Below are positions 25,044-32,549 of a stretch of DNA of 39,516 nucleotides, piece after piece. Both the position numbers and the translations under genes were made by a program. Source of the DNA: Elusimicrobia bacterium HGW-Elusimicrobia-3. Its GTDB lineage: Bacteria; Elusimicrobiota; Elusimicrobia; Elusimicrobiales; UBA9959. The notes below the pieces were generated by a model. The model saw only the letters and a program-made list of their open reading frames with translations, ran no database searches and was not told where the DNA came from. Numbering within the stretch: the stretch's first letter is position 1; the number at the start of each line of letters is the position of its first letter. Where the stretch lies: contig PHAL01000022.1 in NCBI GenBank assembly GCA_002840355.1, positions 1-39,516 of the forward strand, written 5' to 3'.

Positions 25044-25166
25044 CCGGCGAGGGTGTGCCTTCGCAGGGGCCTCGCGGAGGTGAGGCTTGCGTAAGCGCCG
25101 AACCGTAGCGAAAGAGCGAGGCCACGGTGTGGCCGAGCGTACCCGGAGAAGGCATCCCCTCGCCGG
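25044..25166 (+). repeat. Extragenic palindromic element, copy C
   Basis: Imperfect 19-bp inverted repeats (25044-25062 and 25148-25166; the outer 10 bp CCGGCGAGGG are perfect) enclose GAGGCTTGCGTAAGCGCCGA (25082-25101) and GAGCGAGGCCAC-GGT-GTGGCCGAGCG (hairpin 25120-25134). The inside aligns with A1 and A2, and the hairpin flanks match B. It lies between two genes of the same direction, ending 21 bp before the next ATG. Confidence 0.75.
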
Positions 25167-25187
25167 TACGACAGACAATATTAACCG

Positions 25188-26468
25188 ATGAAAAATCTAC
25201 TTTCCGAAGTCCTCAAACACGAAGTGTATCCCGCGATGGGTTGCACCGAGCCCGTCGCCGTGGCTTTCGCCGCCGCCACCGCCGGCAAGTTGCTCAAAGG
25301 CAAAACCACCGGCGTGCTGATAAAGACCGACCCCGGCACCTACAAGAACGGCCTCGCCGTGGCCATCCCCAATACCAGCGGCCGGAAGGGCAACTTGCTC
25401 GCGGCGGCCGTGGGCGCCGTGGCGCGCAAGCCCGAACTCGGCGCCGAGCTCTTCAAGGGCCTCCCCCCCGCCAGGCTTAAAGAAGCCGCGGCGCTGCTGA
25501 GCAGCGGGCGCGCCCGGACAGAAGTCGACTACAAGAAGCGCGGCATCTATATCGCCGCCGAGGTGACGGCCGGCCGGGACAAGGCGCTCTGCGTGCTCGA
25601 AGGCAGCCACAACAGGGTCTCGCTGCTGCGCCTCAACGGCAAAACGATAATAAAAACAGGCGGCCCCGGCAAAAAGACCGCCTTGCCTTACAAGCAAGCC
25701 CTGCGCAAAGCCACCTTCAAGGACCTGTTCCGGGCCGTAGAGAAGATCAAGCCCGCCGAGCTGGCTTATATACGGCGCGGCGTGGACATGAACCTCGCCG
25801 CCTCCCGCGAGGGGCTCAAGCTCAGGAAGGTCGGCTATTATATACAGGACCTGATAAAGAAAGGCTATCTCAAGCACGACATACTCTCCGACGCCAAGCT
25901 CACCTCCGCCGCCGCGGCCGACGCGCGCATGGCCGGCGTGCCGGTGCCCGTCATGTCCAGCGGCGAGTCCGGCAACCAGGGCGTGGTGGCCGTGCTGGTG
26001 CCCTGGCTGGTGGGCAAAGCCTTCGGCGTGCCGGAAAAACGCATTCTCAAGAGCATCGCGGTGTCCCACCTCGTAAATTCCTACATCAAGGTCTTCACCG
26101 GCGAGCTCGCGCCCATCTGCGGCTGCGCCGTGGCCGCCGGAGTAGGCGCCTCGGTAGCCATAGTCTGGCAGCGCGCCGGCGGCGACGCCCGCAAGACCGC
26201 GCTTGCCGTCAATACCGTCATCAGCGACATCGGCGGCATGATCTGCGACGGCGCCAAGAGCGGCTGCGCCCTCAAGGTGGCCTCCTCTGCCGACTCCGCC
26301 ATCCGCGCCGCCTGGATGGCCTCCAACGGCGAGGGCATCACCGACGCCGAAGGCTTCGTCGGCGACTCAGCCGAAGCCACGATCAAGAATATCTCCCGCA
26401 TCTCCAGCCTGGGCATGGAGAAGGTGGACAGCATCATCCTCGACATCATGTCGCGCAAGCGCCCGTGA
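25188..26468 (+). CDS. L-cysteine desulfidase / UPF0597 (CyuA/YhaM) family protein
   Basis: 426 residues. The N-terminus EVYPAMGCTEPVAVAFAAA is the family signature. Other conserved parts are VAIPNTSGRKGN, VPVMSSGESGNQGVVA, YIKVFTGELAPICGCAVAAGVGAS and GGMICDGAKSGCALKVAS. Conserved cysteines (Cys19 and those in ICGC, MIC and SGC) are the expected ligands of a 4Fe-4S cluster related to bacterial serine dehydratases. Members release H2S from L-cysteine, giving pyruvate and ammonia; related proteins act on serine. No ribosome-binding site is clear before the ATG. It overlaps the next gene by 4 bp (GTGA). Confidence 0.9.
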   Translation: MKNLLSEVLKHEVYPAMGCTEPVAVAFAAATAGKLLKGKTTGVLIKTDPGTYKNGLAVAIPNTSGRKGNLLAAAVGAVARKPELGAELFKGLPPARLKEAAALLSSGRARTEVDYKKRGIYIAAEVTAGRDKALCVLEGSHNRVSLLRLNGKTIIKTGGPGKKTALPYKQALRKATFKDLFRAVEKIKPAELAYIRRGVDMNLAASREGLKLRKVGYYIQDLIKKGYLKHDILSDAKLTSAAAADARMAGVPVPVMSSGESGNQGVVAVLVPWLVGKAFGVPEKRILKSIAVSHLVNSYIKVFTGELAPICGCAVAAGVGASVAIVWQRAGGDARKTALAVNTVISDIGGMICDGAKSGCALKVASSADSAIRAAWMASNGEGITDAEGFVGDSAEATIKNISRISSLGMEKVDSIILDIMSRKRP

Positions 26469-27208
26469 GCCTGTACGCCGTCGCCCTCAAGGCCCCGCAG
26501 GTCCCCACGCTGGCCCCGGCCCCCGCGCTGGCCGCCGCCGGCAGGTCTACCGAAGAGGCCGAGGCCTTCCTGCGCGCCAACCCCGGTTTCCTCGGCCGGC
26601 GCCTGCCGCTGGCCGACGCCCGCGCGCTGGCCGACGCCGCCGCCCTCGCCGGCTGGCCGGCCCTGATAGCGGCCGAGGCCGGCCTGCCGGCTTTCCCGCC
26701 CGCCGTCTTCCCCGAAAAGATCGAGATCGCCGACGACGGCTTTTACGCCGAGGCGGCCGGCGCGCGCCTCTTTATACCCTATGACTCGGTGACCGTAATC
26801 TCGGCCGCGGCCTACGAGGCCCCCGTCGAGCCCGCCACGCTGCAGGCCCTCAAGGCCGGCCTGCTGGCCCGGATAACCGCGCTGGCCGGACGCCGGCCGC
26901 CGGAAATACCCGCGCCCGCGCGCGAGACCCGCCTGCTGGCCGACATCATAGGCGGGCCTGGGCCGCTGCGCCTGCGGCTCAAGCCGGAAGACCTGGATTT
27001 CTCGCCGCTGGGCCGGGAGCTCTCTCCCTCCGCCGATACCAATTTCAGCAAACTGCTCGGAGAAATAGCCGCCCGCGCCTTCAGGGCCGCCGGCAGCGCC
27101 TGCCTGGCCGCCCTGCTGGCCGGCCGGCCCCTGGAGCCGCTGCGCTACAGCGGGGCCGAGGCCTGCGACGAGGCCCTGACCCGCCTGCTGCTGGCCGCCG
27201 GCGCCTGA
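26465..27208 (+). CDS. Hypothetical protein coupled to the cysteine desulfidase gene
   Basis: 247 residues, not recognised. GTG start sharing bases with the preceding stop. Visible parts: an Ala-rich region (about 1-70) whose pattern STEEAEAFLRANPGFLGRRLPLADARALADAA recalls the helix-strand pattern of bL12 C-terminal-like domains; a short strand-rich stretch KIEIADDGFYAEAAGARLFIPYDSVTVIS (about 83-112), reminiscent of a small PH/GRAM-like beta domain; and a C-terminal part LRLRLKPEDLDFSPLG...NFSKLLGEIAARAF. No signal peptide or membrane helix. These comparisons are impressions only. Codon use matches its neighbours. The 4-bp overlap suggests translation with, and perhaps a role beside, the desulfidase. 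Confidence 0.7.
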   Translation: MSLYAVALKAPQVPTLAPAPALAAAGRSTEEAEAFLRANPGFLGRRLPLADARALADAAALAGWPALIAAEAGLPAFPPAVFPEKIEIADDGFYAEAAGARLFIPYDSVTVISAAAYEAPVEPATLQALKAGLLARITALAGRRPPEIPAPARETRLLADIIGGPGPLRLRLKPEDLDFSPLGRELSPSADTNFSKLLGEIAARAFRAAGSACLAALLAGRPLEPLRYSGAEACDEALTRLLLAAGA

Positions 27209-27249
27209 GCGCCCGGTCTTTTGCGCTTCTAGAACCGGCGTCACTTTAC

Positions 27250-27255
27250 TATAAT
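27250..27255 (+). promoter_or_regulatory. -10 box of the DUF3536 gene, predicted leaderless
   Basis: A perfect TATAAT with exactly six bases (TTACCA) before the ATG at 27262 and no ribosome-binding site. Unlike the other three cases it has no TGn extension, and no -35 box is clear at 17 bp. Confidence 0.5.
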
Positions 27256-27261
27256 TTACCA

Positions 27262-29706
27262 ATGGATAAGCACCACGGGAAACACGAAAGATTCTTCGCG
27301 CTGCACGCTCATTTCTACCAGCCCCCCCGCGAGAATCCCTGGACCGGCCGCATAGACGCGCAGCCTTCCGCCTGGCCCTTCCACGACTGGAATTCCCGCA
27401 TCGCCCGCGAATGCTACCTGCCCAACGCCTGCGCCCGCGTCAACGACGCCCGCGGCCGCGTGCTGGAGCTGACCAATAATTACCTGCACATGAACTTCAA
27501 CTTCGGCCCCACGCTGTTCGGCTGGCTGGAGAAGAACTATCCCTTTTACTACGCCAGGATCGTCAAGGCCGCCCGCGAGTCGCGCGAGCGCACCGGCCAC
27601 TCCAACGCCATAGCGCAGGGCTACAACCACATGATCATGCCGCTGGCCTCTTTCCAGGACCAGCTGACGCAGGCGCTGTGGGGCATCAAGGATTTCGAGC
27701 ACCGCTTCGGCTTCAAGCCCGAATCGATGTGGCTGCCGGAAACGGCGGCCTCCGACGACACGCTGCGCCTGCTCGTGGACCTCGGCATGAAGTACGTCAT
27801 CCTGTCGCCTTACCAGGCCGACAAGGTGCGGCCCGCGGGCGGCGAGTGGCGGGACGCCTCCCGCGGCGACATCGACACCACGCGCCCCTACCTGTGGCGC
27901 GACACCCAGCCCGGCGCGGCCAAGGACCGCTCTATCGCGGTCTTCTTCTACGACGGCCCGCTCTCCAAGGCGGCCGCCTTCGAGGGCCTCACCCGCGATT
28001 CCGGCGTTTTCGCCGACCGGGTGGAAGCCTGCTTCAAGCCCGGCAGGACGGGCCCGCAGCTCGTCAGCATGGCCGTGGACGGCGAGACCTTCGGCCACCA
28101 CCACAAATTCTCGGACATGACGCTGGCCCACGCCTTCCTGCACGAACTCGGCAACCGCGGCATCCGGGTGGTCAATTTCGGCCAGTACCTGCGCGGCAAC
28201 CCGGCCGTAGACGAGGTGATGATCAAGACCGGCCCCGACGGCGAGGGCACGGCCTGGAGCTGCGCCCACGGCGTGCGCCGCTGGAAGGGCGGCTGCGACT
28301 GCGGCGGCGAGGGCGGCTCGCTCAACTGGCGCCTGCCCCTCCGGGCCGCGCTCAACGCGCTGCGCGACGCGGCCGCCGGCGTCTACGCCTCGGAGGCCTC
28401 CAAGTTCTTCCGGGGCCCCTGGGATGCCCGCAACGATTACGCCGGCCTGCTGCTCGACCGCTCGCCGGAGACCGCCGCGGCCTTCTTCCAGAAGCACGCC
28501 TCGCGCGAACTGAACAAGTCCGAGCGGGCCCGCGCCCTTGAGCTGCTGGAAATGCAGAAGCACGCGATGTTCATGTTCACCAGCTGCGGCTGGTTCTTCG
28601 CCGACATCTCGCGCATAGAGGCCGTGCAGAACCTGCGCTACGCGGCCCGCGTGGCCGAGAAACTGCGCGACCTGGGCTTCGAGAACGCCGACCGGCCTTT
28701 CCTGTCGCTGCTGGAGCTGGCCCATTCCAATTTCCCGGAGGCCGGCGACGGCCTGAAGATCTACGGCGCGCTGCTCGGCGAGAACGCCCTGGCGCGCCAG
28801 AAGGCGGCCGCGCTGATCATCGCCGAAGCCATGCTCTGCGTGGACGAGAGCGCCTGTCTGGAGGCCGTCACCGTGCACGAGCGCATGAGCCGCGACGGCG
28901 TGCTGTACCTGCGCGGCGAGGTGGCCGCCCCCGGCCCCGACGGCGACTCCCAGCTGGCCTTCTGCTACCTGCGCCGCGGCGCCGAGTTCCCGACGATGTT
29001 CTTCACCCGGCCCTCGGCCACCGCCCGCATGCAGGAGCTCTTCGCCGCCCCCTCCCCGGAGGACATGCGCGCGGCGCTGGAGCGGGAGCCCGGCTTCGCC
29101 CGGGTCTCGTTCGACGATTTTTCCTGGGACGAGAAGACCCTCTACGCCTGGATCCTGGCCGACGCCGCGCGGCACAGCCACGCCGGCTCCATCTTCAAGA
29201 TCCTCGAGGACTACCTGTACCTGCTGTCCCGCCTGCCGGGCCGCACTTCCTCTTCGTGGGCCCCGCTGCGCTCGCAGGCCGCGGCCTATGCCAGGCAGGC
29301 GGCCGAGGTGGTGTTCACCCGGGCGCTGCGCTCCGCCGCCCCCGGCGACATAGACAAGCTGGCCCAACTGGCCGGGCGCCTGAAGGACGCCGGCCTGGAG
29401 GCGGGCTTCGACCCCTCTCCCGAGGCCTCGGCGGCGCTGGCCAACCGGATAGGCGCGGCGGCGCTGGCCGCCCAGGACGAGGCCGCGCTGGCCCCGCTGC
29501 TGAGCCTGATGAAGGCGGCCCGGGACCTGGGCGCCCACGACCTGACCTTCCACCTGCAGAATTACCTGATGGACCTGTTCGAAGCCGCTGAAAAGCGGGG
29601 CCTGCCGGCGGAGGCCGCCGCGGCGGTGAAAGAGCTCTACTCCCTGTCGGGGATAATAATAGAAAGGTTCAACAGCCGCCTGGAAGAACTGGCCCTCGGG
29701 AAATAG
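27262..29706 (+). CDS. Glycoside hydrolase family 57 protein with DUF3536 domain
   Basis: 814 residues. The GH57 catalytic barrel comes first: FALHAHFYQPPRENPW at the N-terminus, HMNFNFGPTLFGWLE, and the nucleophile region MWLPETAASDDTL (Glu160). The acid/base region is AVDGETFGHHHKFSDM (Asp273). DUF3536 follows from about 330 (WSCAHGVRRWKGGCDCG ... MQKHAMFMFTSCGWFFADISRIEAVQNLRYAARVAE) to the helical C-terminus. GH57 enzymes act on alpha-1,4/1,6-glucans. The exact activity of the DUF3536 type is not established; amylase- or glucanotransferase-like action on glycogen is the natural guess. No signal peptide, so cytoplasmic. Convergent with a GH57 branching enzyme, sharing a bidirectional terminator. 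Confidence 0.9.
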   Translation: MDKHHGKHERFFALHAHFYQPPRENPWTGRIDAQPSAWPFHDWNSRIARECYLPNACARVNDARGRVLELTNNYLHMNFNFGPTLFGWLEKNYPFYYARIVKAARESRERTGHSNAIAQGYNHMIMPLASFQDQLTQALWGIKDFEHRFGFKPESMWLPETAASDDTLRLLVDLGMKYVILSPYQADKVRPAGGEWRDASRGDIDTTRPYLWRDTQPGAAKDRSIAVFFYDGPLSKAAAFEGLTRDSGVFADRVEACFKPGRTGPQLVSMAVDGETFGHHHKFSDMTLAHAFLHELGNRGIRVVNFGQYLRGNPAVDEVMIKTGPDGEGTAWSCAHGVRRWKGGCDCGGEGGSLNWRLPLRAALNALRDAAAGVYASEASKFFRGPWDARNDYAGLLLDRSPETAAAFFQKHASRELNKSERARALELLEMQKHAMFMFTSCGWFFADISRIEAVQNLRYAARVAEKLRDLGFENADRPFLSLLELAHSNFPEAGDGLKIYGALLGENALARQKAAALIIAEAMLCVDESACLEAVTVHERMSRDGVLYLRGEVAAPGPDGDSQLAFCYLRRGAEFPTMFFTRPSATARMQELFAAPSPEDMRAALEREPGFARVSFDDFSWDEKTLYAWILADAARHSHAGSIFKILEDYLYLLSRLPGRTSSSWAPLRSQAAAYARQAAEVVFTRALRSAAPGDIDKLAQLAGRLKDAGLEAGFDPSPEASAALANRIGAAALAAQDEAALAPLLSLMKAARDLGAHDLTFHLQNYLMDLFEAAEKRGLPAEAAAAVKELYSLSGIIIERFNSRLEELALGK

Positions 29707-29710
29707 GGCA

Positions 29711-29821
29711 GGCGCCAGTCAGGCCCCGCGCTCCTGGAAGAGGGGACCGTTGCGCGGTCCCCCTCAACCGCAGGAAGCGGTTGAGCCTCCCCTCCCCAAA
29801 GTCGCGCGTGACCTGACCGCC
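29711..29821. repeat. Cloverleaf-like palindromic element, type D
   Basis: Outer arms GGCGCCAGTCAGG (29711-29723) and CCTGACCGCC (29812-29821) are complementary except for a bulge. Inside are two perfect hairpins: GGGGACCG-TTGCG-CGGTCCCC (29742-29762) and CTCAACCGC-AGGAA-GCGGTTGAG (29763-29785). CGCGC near 29727 can also pair with GCGCG near 29804. The result is a coherent three-way fold between convergent GH57 genes. It lacks the core of copies A-C. Confidence 0.55.
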
Positions 29822-29837
29822 GTCTGCTGCATCGCAT

Positions 29838-29879
29838 AAAAAAAGAAAACGCCCGGTTTTGGCCGGGCGTTTCTTTTTT
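29838..29879. terminator. Bidirectional terminator between convergent GH57 genes
   Basis: AAACGCCCGG (29847-29856) and its complement (29863-29872) form a 10-bp stem with a short T-rich loop. Seven As precede it and a TTCTTTTTT run follows, so it serves the DUF3536 gene on the plus strand and the branching enzyme gene on the minus strand. Confidence 0.85.
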
Positions 29880-29891
29880 GGGGCCGCGGGA

Positions 29892-31514
29892 TCAGCTCTT
29901 GGCGGCTTTTTCCATTTCCTCCGTCGAGAAGACGCGGTAGTCCATCTCGGGGAAGATATTGTCGCGCCACTCCAGGTCCTTGAGCCAGCCTTCCTCCAGG
30001 CGGTTGCCCATGATCTGCTCGTAGAGGCCGTTGAAGCGGTGCGTATGGGCCACGAAGCGCTTGGTGGAATAGCTCTTGGCGGTGCCTACCGTCATCAGGA
30101 AGGCCCAGTCCGATGACATGCCCAGCACCACCTCGCGGGCGCACTGGTTGAGCGCGCGCCGCAGCGTGCCGTCGGCGGCCGGGAATTTATTGGCCAGCTC
30201 CACCATGCGCTCCACCTGCTTGTGCAGGTGGCGGTACATCCAGTCATTGGTGCCGTTGAGCCAGACCTCGTTATAGCCCTTGTCGCCCCAGGTGGACATG
30301 GACGGCTGCACCACCTGGTTGTCGGGATGCATGGCGAGGTATTCGCTCGGCGTGACCATCTTCACGCTCTTCTGGTCGTGGTGCATCTTCTTGAACAGGA
30401 ATTCCAAAAAGTCCGTGCCCTCGTACCACCAGTGGCCGTACAGCTCCGCGTCGTACATGGACACCACTATGGGTTTCTTGCCGAGGAAATGTTCCAGGTG
30501 CTCGATCTGGCGCTCGCGGTTGAACATGAAGTTGCCGGCGTGGGAGGCCGCCATCTCGCGGGCTTCCGCCGGGTTATAAGGGGCCTTCTCGTTGAGCTGC
30601 ACCTTGCCGGTGATCTTGTGGTACTTCATGCCGATATTGCGGCGCACCCCGTCCTGGTGCAGGTAGGGCTTCACGTAATCGTATTCCAGGTCGTAGCCCA
30701 GGTCGCGGTAGAACTCGCGGTAGCGGTGGTCGCCAGGGTAGCCGGTCTCGGCGCTCCACACCTGCTGGGCGCTCTCCATGTCGCGGCCGAAGGCGGCCAC
30801 GCCGGAAGGGCAGTACACGGGCGCGTACACGCCGTAGCGCGGGCGCGGGCTGCCGTAGATGATGCCGTGCGTCTCGAGGAAGAAATAGCGGATGCCCTGC
30901 GCCTTCAGGAACACGTCGTCGCCGGGGTTATAGGCGCACTCGGCCAGCCAGATGCCGCGGGGGCCGCGGCCGAAATGCTTGCGGTAATTGTCGGCGGCCA
31001 GCTTGATCTGGGCGTGCACGGCCTCTTTGCGCAGCTCCAGCGGCAGGAAGCCGTGGGTGGCGCCGCAGGTGATGATCTCCAGCTTGCCCATGTCCTGGAA
31101 CTTCTTGAAACCGTCCAGGATGCGGCCGTGGTAATAATCCTCGTAGAGTTCCCGGATGCGGCGGAACTTGGTCTCGTACATCTTGGCCACTTCGTAGAAG
31201 CCGGTGTTGCGGGTGCGGATCACCTCTTTCTCGGCCAGCTCCAGGCGCAGGCTGTAGTAGCGGCGGAAGCGCTCGCGCAGCAGCTCGTCGGCCATCATGT
31301 TGCACAAGGGAGGCGTGATGGACATCGTCACGCGGAAATCCGTGCCTTCGGCCGTCAGCCGCTCGTAGATGTCGAGCAGCGGGATGTAGGTCTCGCACAT
31401 CGCCTCGAAGAACCAGTCCTCTTCGAGGAAATCCTCGTACTCCGGGTGGCGGATGAACGGGAGATGCGCGTGAAGTACTAGTGAGAGGTAGCCTTTTTCT
31501 TCGTTATTTGCCAT
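29892..31514 (-). CDS. GH57 1,4-alpha-glucan branching enzyme (DUF1957 type)
   Basis: 540 residues. GH57 barrel beginning GYLSLVLHAHLPFIRHPEYEDFLEE, with ITPPLCNMMADELL and CGATHGFLPLE. The nucleophile is Glu192 in WLAECAYNPG and the acid/base is Asp355 in SMYDAELYGHWWYEG. These match the family's characterised bacterial and archaeal enzymes in order and spacing. The DUF1957 C-terminal helical domain contains LNQCAREVVLGMSSDWAFLM and AKSYSTKRFVAHTHRFNGLYEQI. The enzyme forms alpha-1,6 branches in glycogen in the cytoplasm. Its start overlaps the stop of the upstream DUF4912 gene by 11 bp. A bidirectional terminator follows. The length is close to the family norm. Confidence 0.93.
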   Translation of the reverse strand: MANNEEKGYLSLVLHAHLPFIRHPEYEDFLEEDWFFEAMCETYIPLLDIYERLTAEGTDFRVTMSITPPLCNMMADELLRERFRRYYSLRLELAEKEVIRTRNTGFYEVAKMYETKFRRIRELYEDYYHGRILDGFKKFQDMGKLEIITCGATHGFLPLELRKEAVHAQIKLAADNYRKHFGRGPRGIWLAECAYNPGDDVFLKAQGIRYFFLETHGIIYGSPRPRYGVYAPVYCPSGVAAFGRDMESAQQVWSAETGYPGDHRYREFYRDLGYDLEYDYVKPYLHQDGVRRNIGMKYHKITGKVQLNEKAPYNPAEAREMAASHAGNFMFNRERQIEHLEHFLGKKPIVVSMYDAELYGHWWYEGTDFLEFLFKKMHHDQKSVKMVTPSEYLAMHPDNQVVQPSMSTWGDKGYNEVWLNGTNDWMYRHLHKQVERMVELANKFPAADGTLRRALNQCAREVVLGMSSDWAFLMTVGTAKSYSTKRFVAHTHRFNGLYEQIMGNRLEEGWLKDLEWRDNIFPEMDYRVFSTEEMEKAAKS

Positions 31515-32373
31515 CGGTGGTGGTAGCCCTGGTCACTTTGATGTCGATCTCGCGGGAGTCGGTCTCGTCTTTGCTCATGGCTTTCACCGGCAGGTCTACC
31601 AGGCCGTCCGGCAGCGCGAAGCGCATGGAGAAGGTGCCGTCCGGGTTCAAGTTCACCTTGCGGCCGGAGACGGTCACGAAGGCGTCGGGCTCGGTGGCCC
31701 CGTAAAGTATCAGTTCGCAGTCCGCTACCAGCCAGAACTTTTTAGCCTGCTCGGGCGGCTTGGGCAGGTTCTGCGAGGACATCGAGGAGACGCCCCAGGA
31801 GGAGGCGCGGCTGAACACCGAGCGCAGCATCTCCCAGCGCTGGGCCAGGCTCTTGGCGACCTCGCCCGAGCCCTTGCCGATGTACTCCACGCCCGAGAGC
31901 TGCAGCAGCTTGTCGAAATCGGCGGTGACCGCCATCCACTTCTCGTCGGTCACGTCCGAGACGCGGCCGGCAGGCAGGCTGACGGTATTGGTCTTGACTA
32001 TGCCCACGAAATTCCCGTCCGGCAGCACCAGACCCACCTCGCAGCAGTAGGCGCGGCCGCCTTCCTGCACGTTGACGTACCAGCTCTTGGCCTCGAACAT
32101 CACCGGGATGTCGAAATAGCGGGCGGCGCCGTCGCCGTCGGCGGCGCTCACGTCGTAGACCCTGATGACCTGGCGGCCTTTCTGGAACAGGTCCTCGCCG
32201 TGGGTCTTGCACAGGTTCTTCTTGGAATTATCGGTGATCTCCCAGTAGACGAACATCCAGTTGGGATCGCGCGGCAGCAGGGCCGCTTCCGTGGTCCCGT
32301 AGCCTTCCGGCAGCGCCCTGTGTTCTGCCTCAGGCCCGGTATTTTTGTTGTTTATCTGCCCAGACGAAGTCAT
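31504..32373 (-). CDS. DUF4912 domain protein, partner of the GH57 branching enzyme
   Basis: 289 residues. The DUF4912 domain spans about 20-140 (LLPRDPNWMFVYWEIT; QVIRVYDVSA; YFDIPVMFEAKSWYVNVQ; YCCEVGLVLPDGNFVGIVKTN). A linker of helices and Ser-rich sequence follows. The C-terminal half has a small beta domain (LILYGATEPDAFVTVSGRKVNLNPDGTFSMRFALPDG) often seen at the end of these proteins. The function is not established; it regularly accompanies GH57 branching enzymes, so a role in alpha-glucan handling is likely. The start at 32373 (MTSSGQINNKN) is chosen for its AAGGAG site 7 bp upstream. An in-frame upstream ATG at 32454 has none. It overlaps the branching enzyme gene by 11 bp. Confidence 0.85.
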   Translation of the reverse strand: MTSSGQINNKNTGPEAEHRALPEGYGTTEAALLPRDPNWMFVYWEITDNSKKNLCKTHGEDLFQKGRQVIRVYDVSAADGDGAARYFDIPVMFEAKSWYVNVQEGGRAYCCEVGLVLPDGNFVGIVKTNTVSLPAGRVSDVTDEKWMAVTADFDKLLQLSGVEYIGKGSGEVAKSLAQRWEMLRSVFSRASSWGVSSMSSQNLPKPPEQAKKFWLVADCELILYGATEPDAFVTVSGRKVNLNPDGTFSMRFALPDGLVDLPVKAMSKDETDSREIDIKVTRATTTDGK

Positions 32374-32502
32374 CGCTTTCTCCTTGCGGATATTATGTGA
32401 TTTTCCTACCGGGAAGCGGCGATTATAAAAAGAAGTAAACCTGACCCCCCCCAATGAACCCTACGCCAGTATTATATAGTAAAAATTATGGCCGGCGCAA
32501 GG

Positions 32503-32530
32503 AAAAAGCCCGGCAAAAACCGGGCTTTTT
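32503..32530 (-). terminator. Rho-independent terminator of the PLD-like gene
   Basis: AAAAAGCCCGG and CCGGGCTTTTT form an 11-bp stem around CAAAAA. The minus-strand transcript ends in a T-run. It lies 20 bp after the PLD gene stop and separates it from the DUF4912-GH57 operon. Confidence 0.82.
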
Positions 32531-32549
32531 CAGGGCGGCCGCGCGGGGC

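Noticed and set aside
27256-29553. 765-residue open frame on the minus strand
   Set aside because: Antisense to the GH57/DUF3536 gene, low-complexity His/Gly/Arg-rich translation, no start signal.
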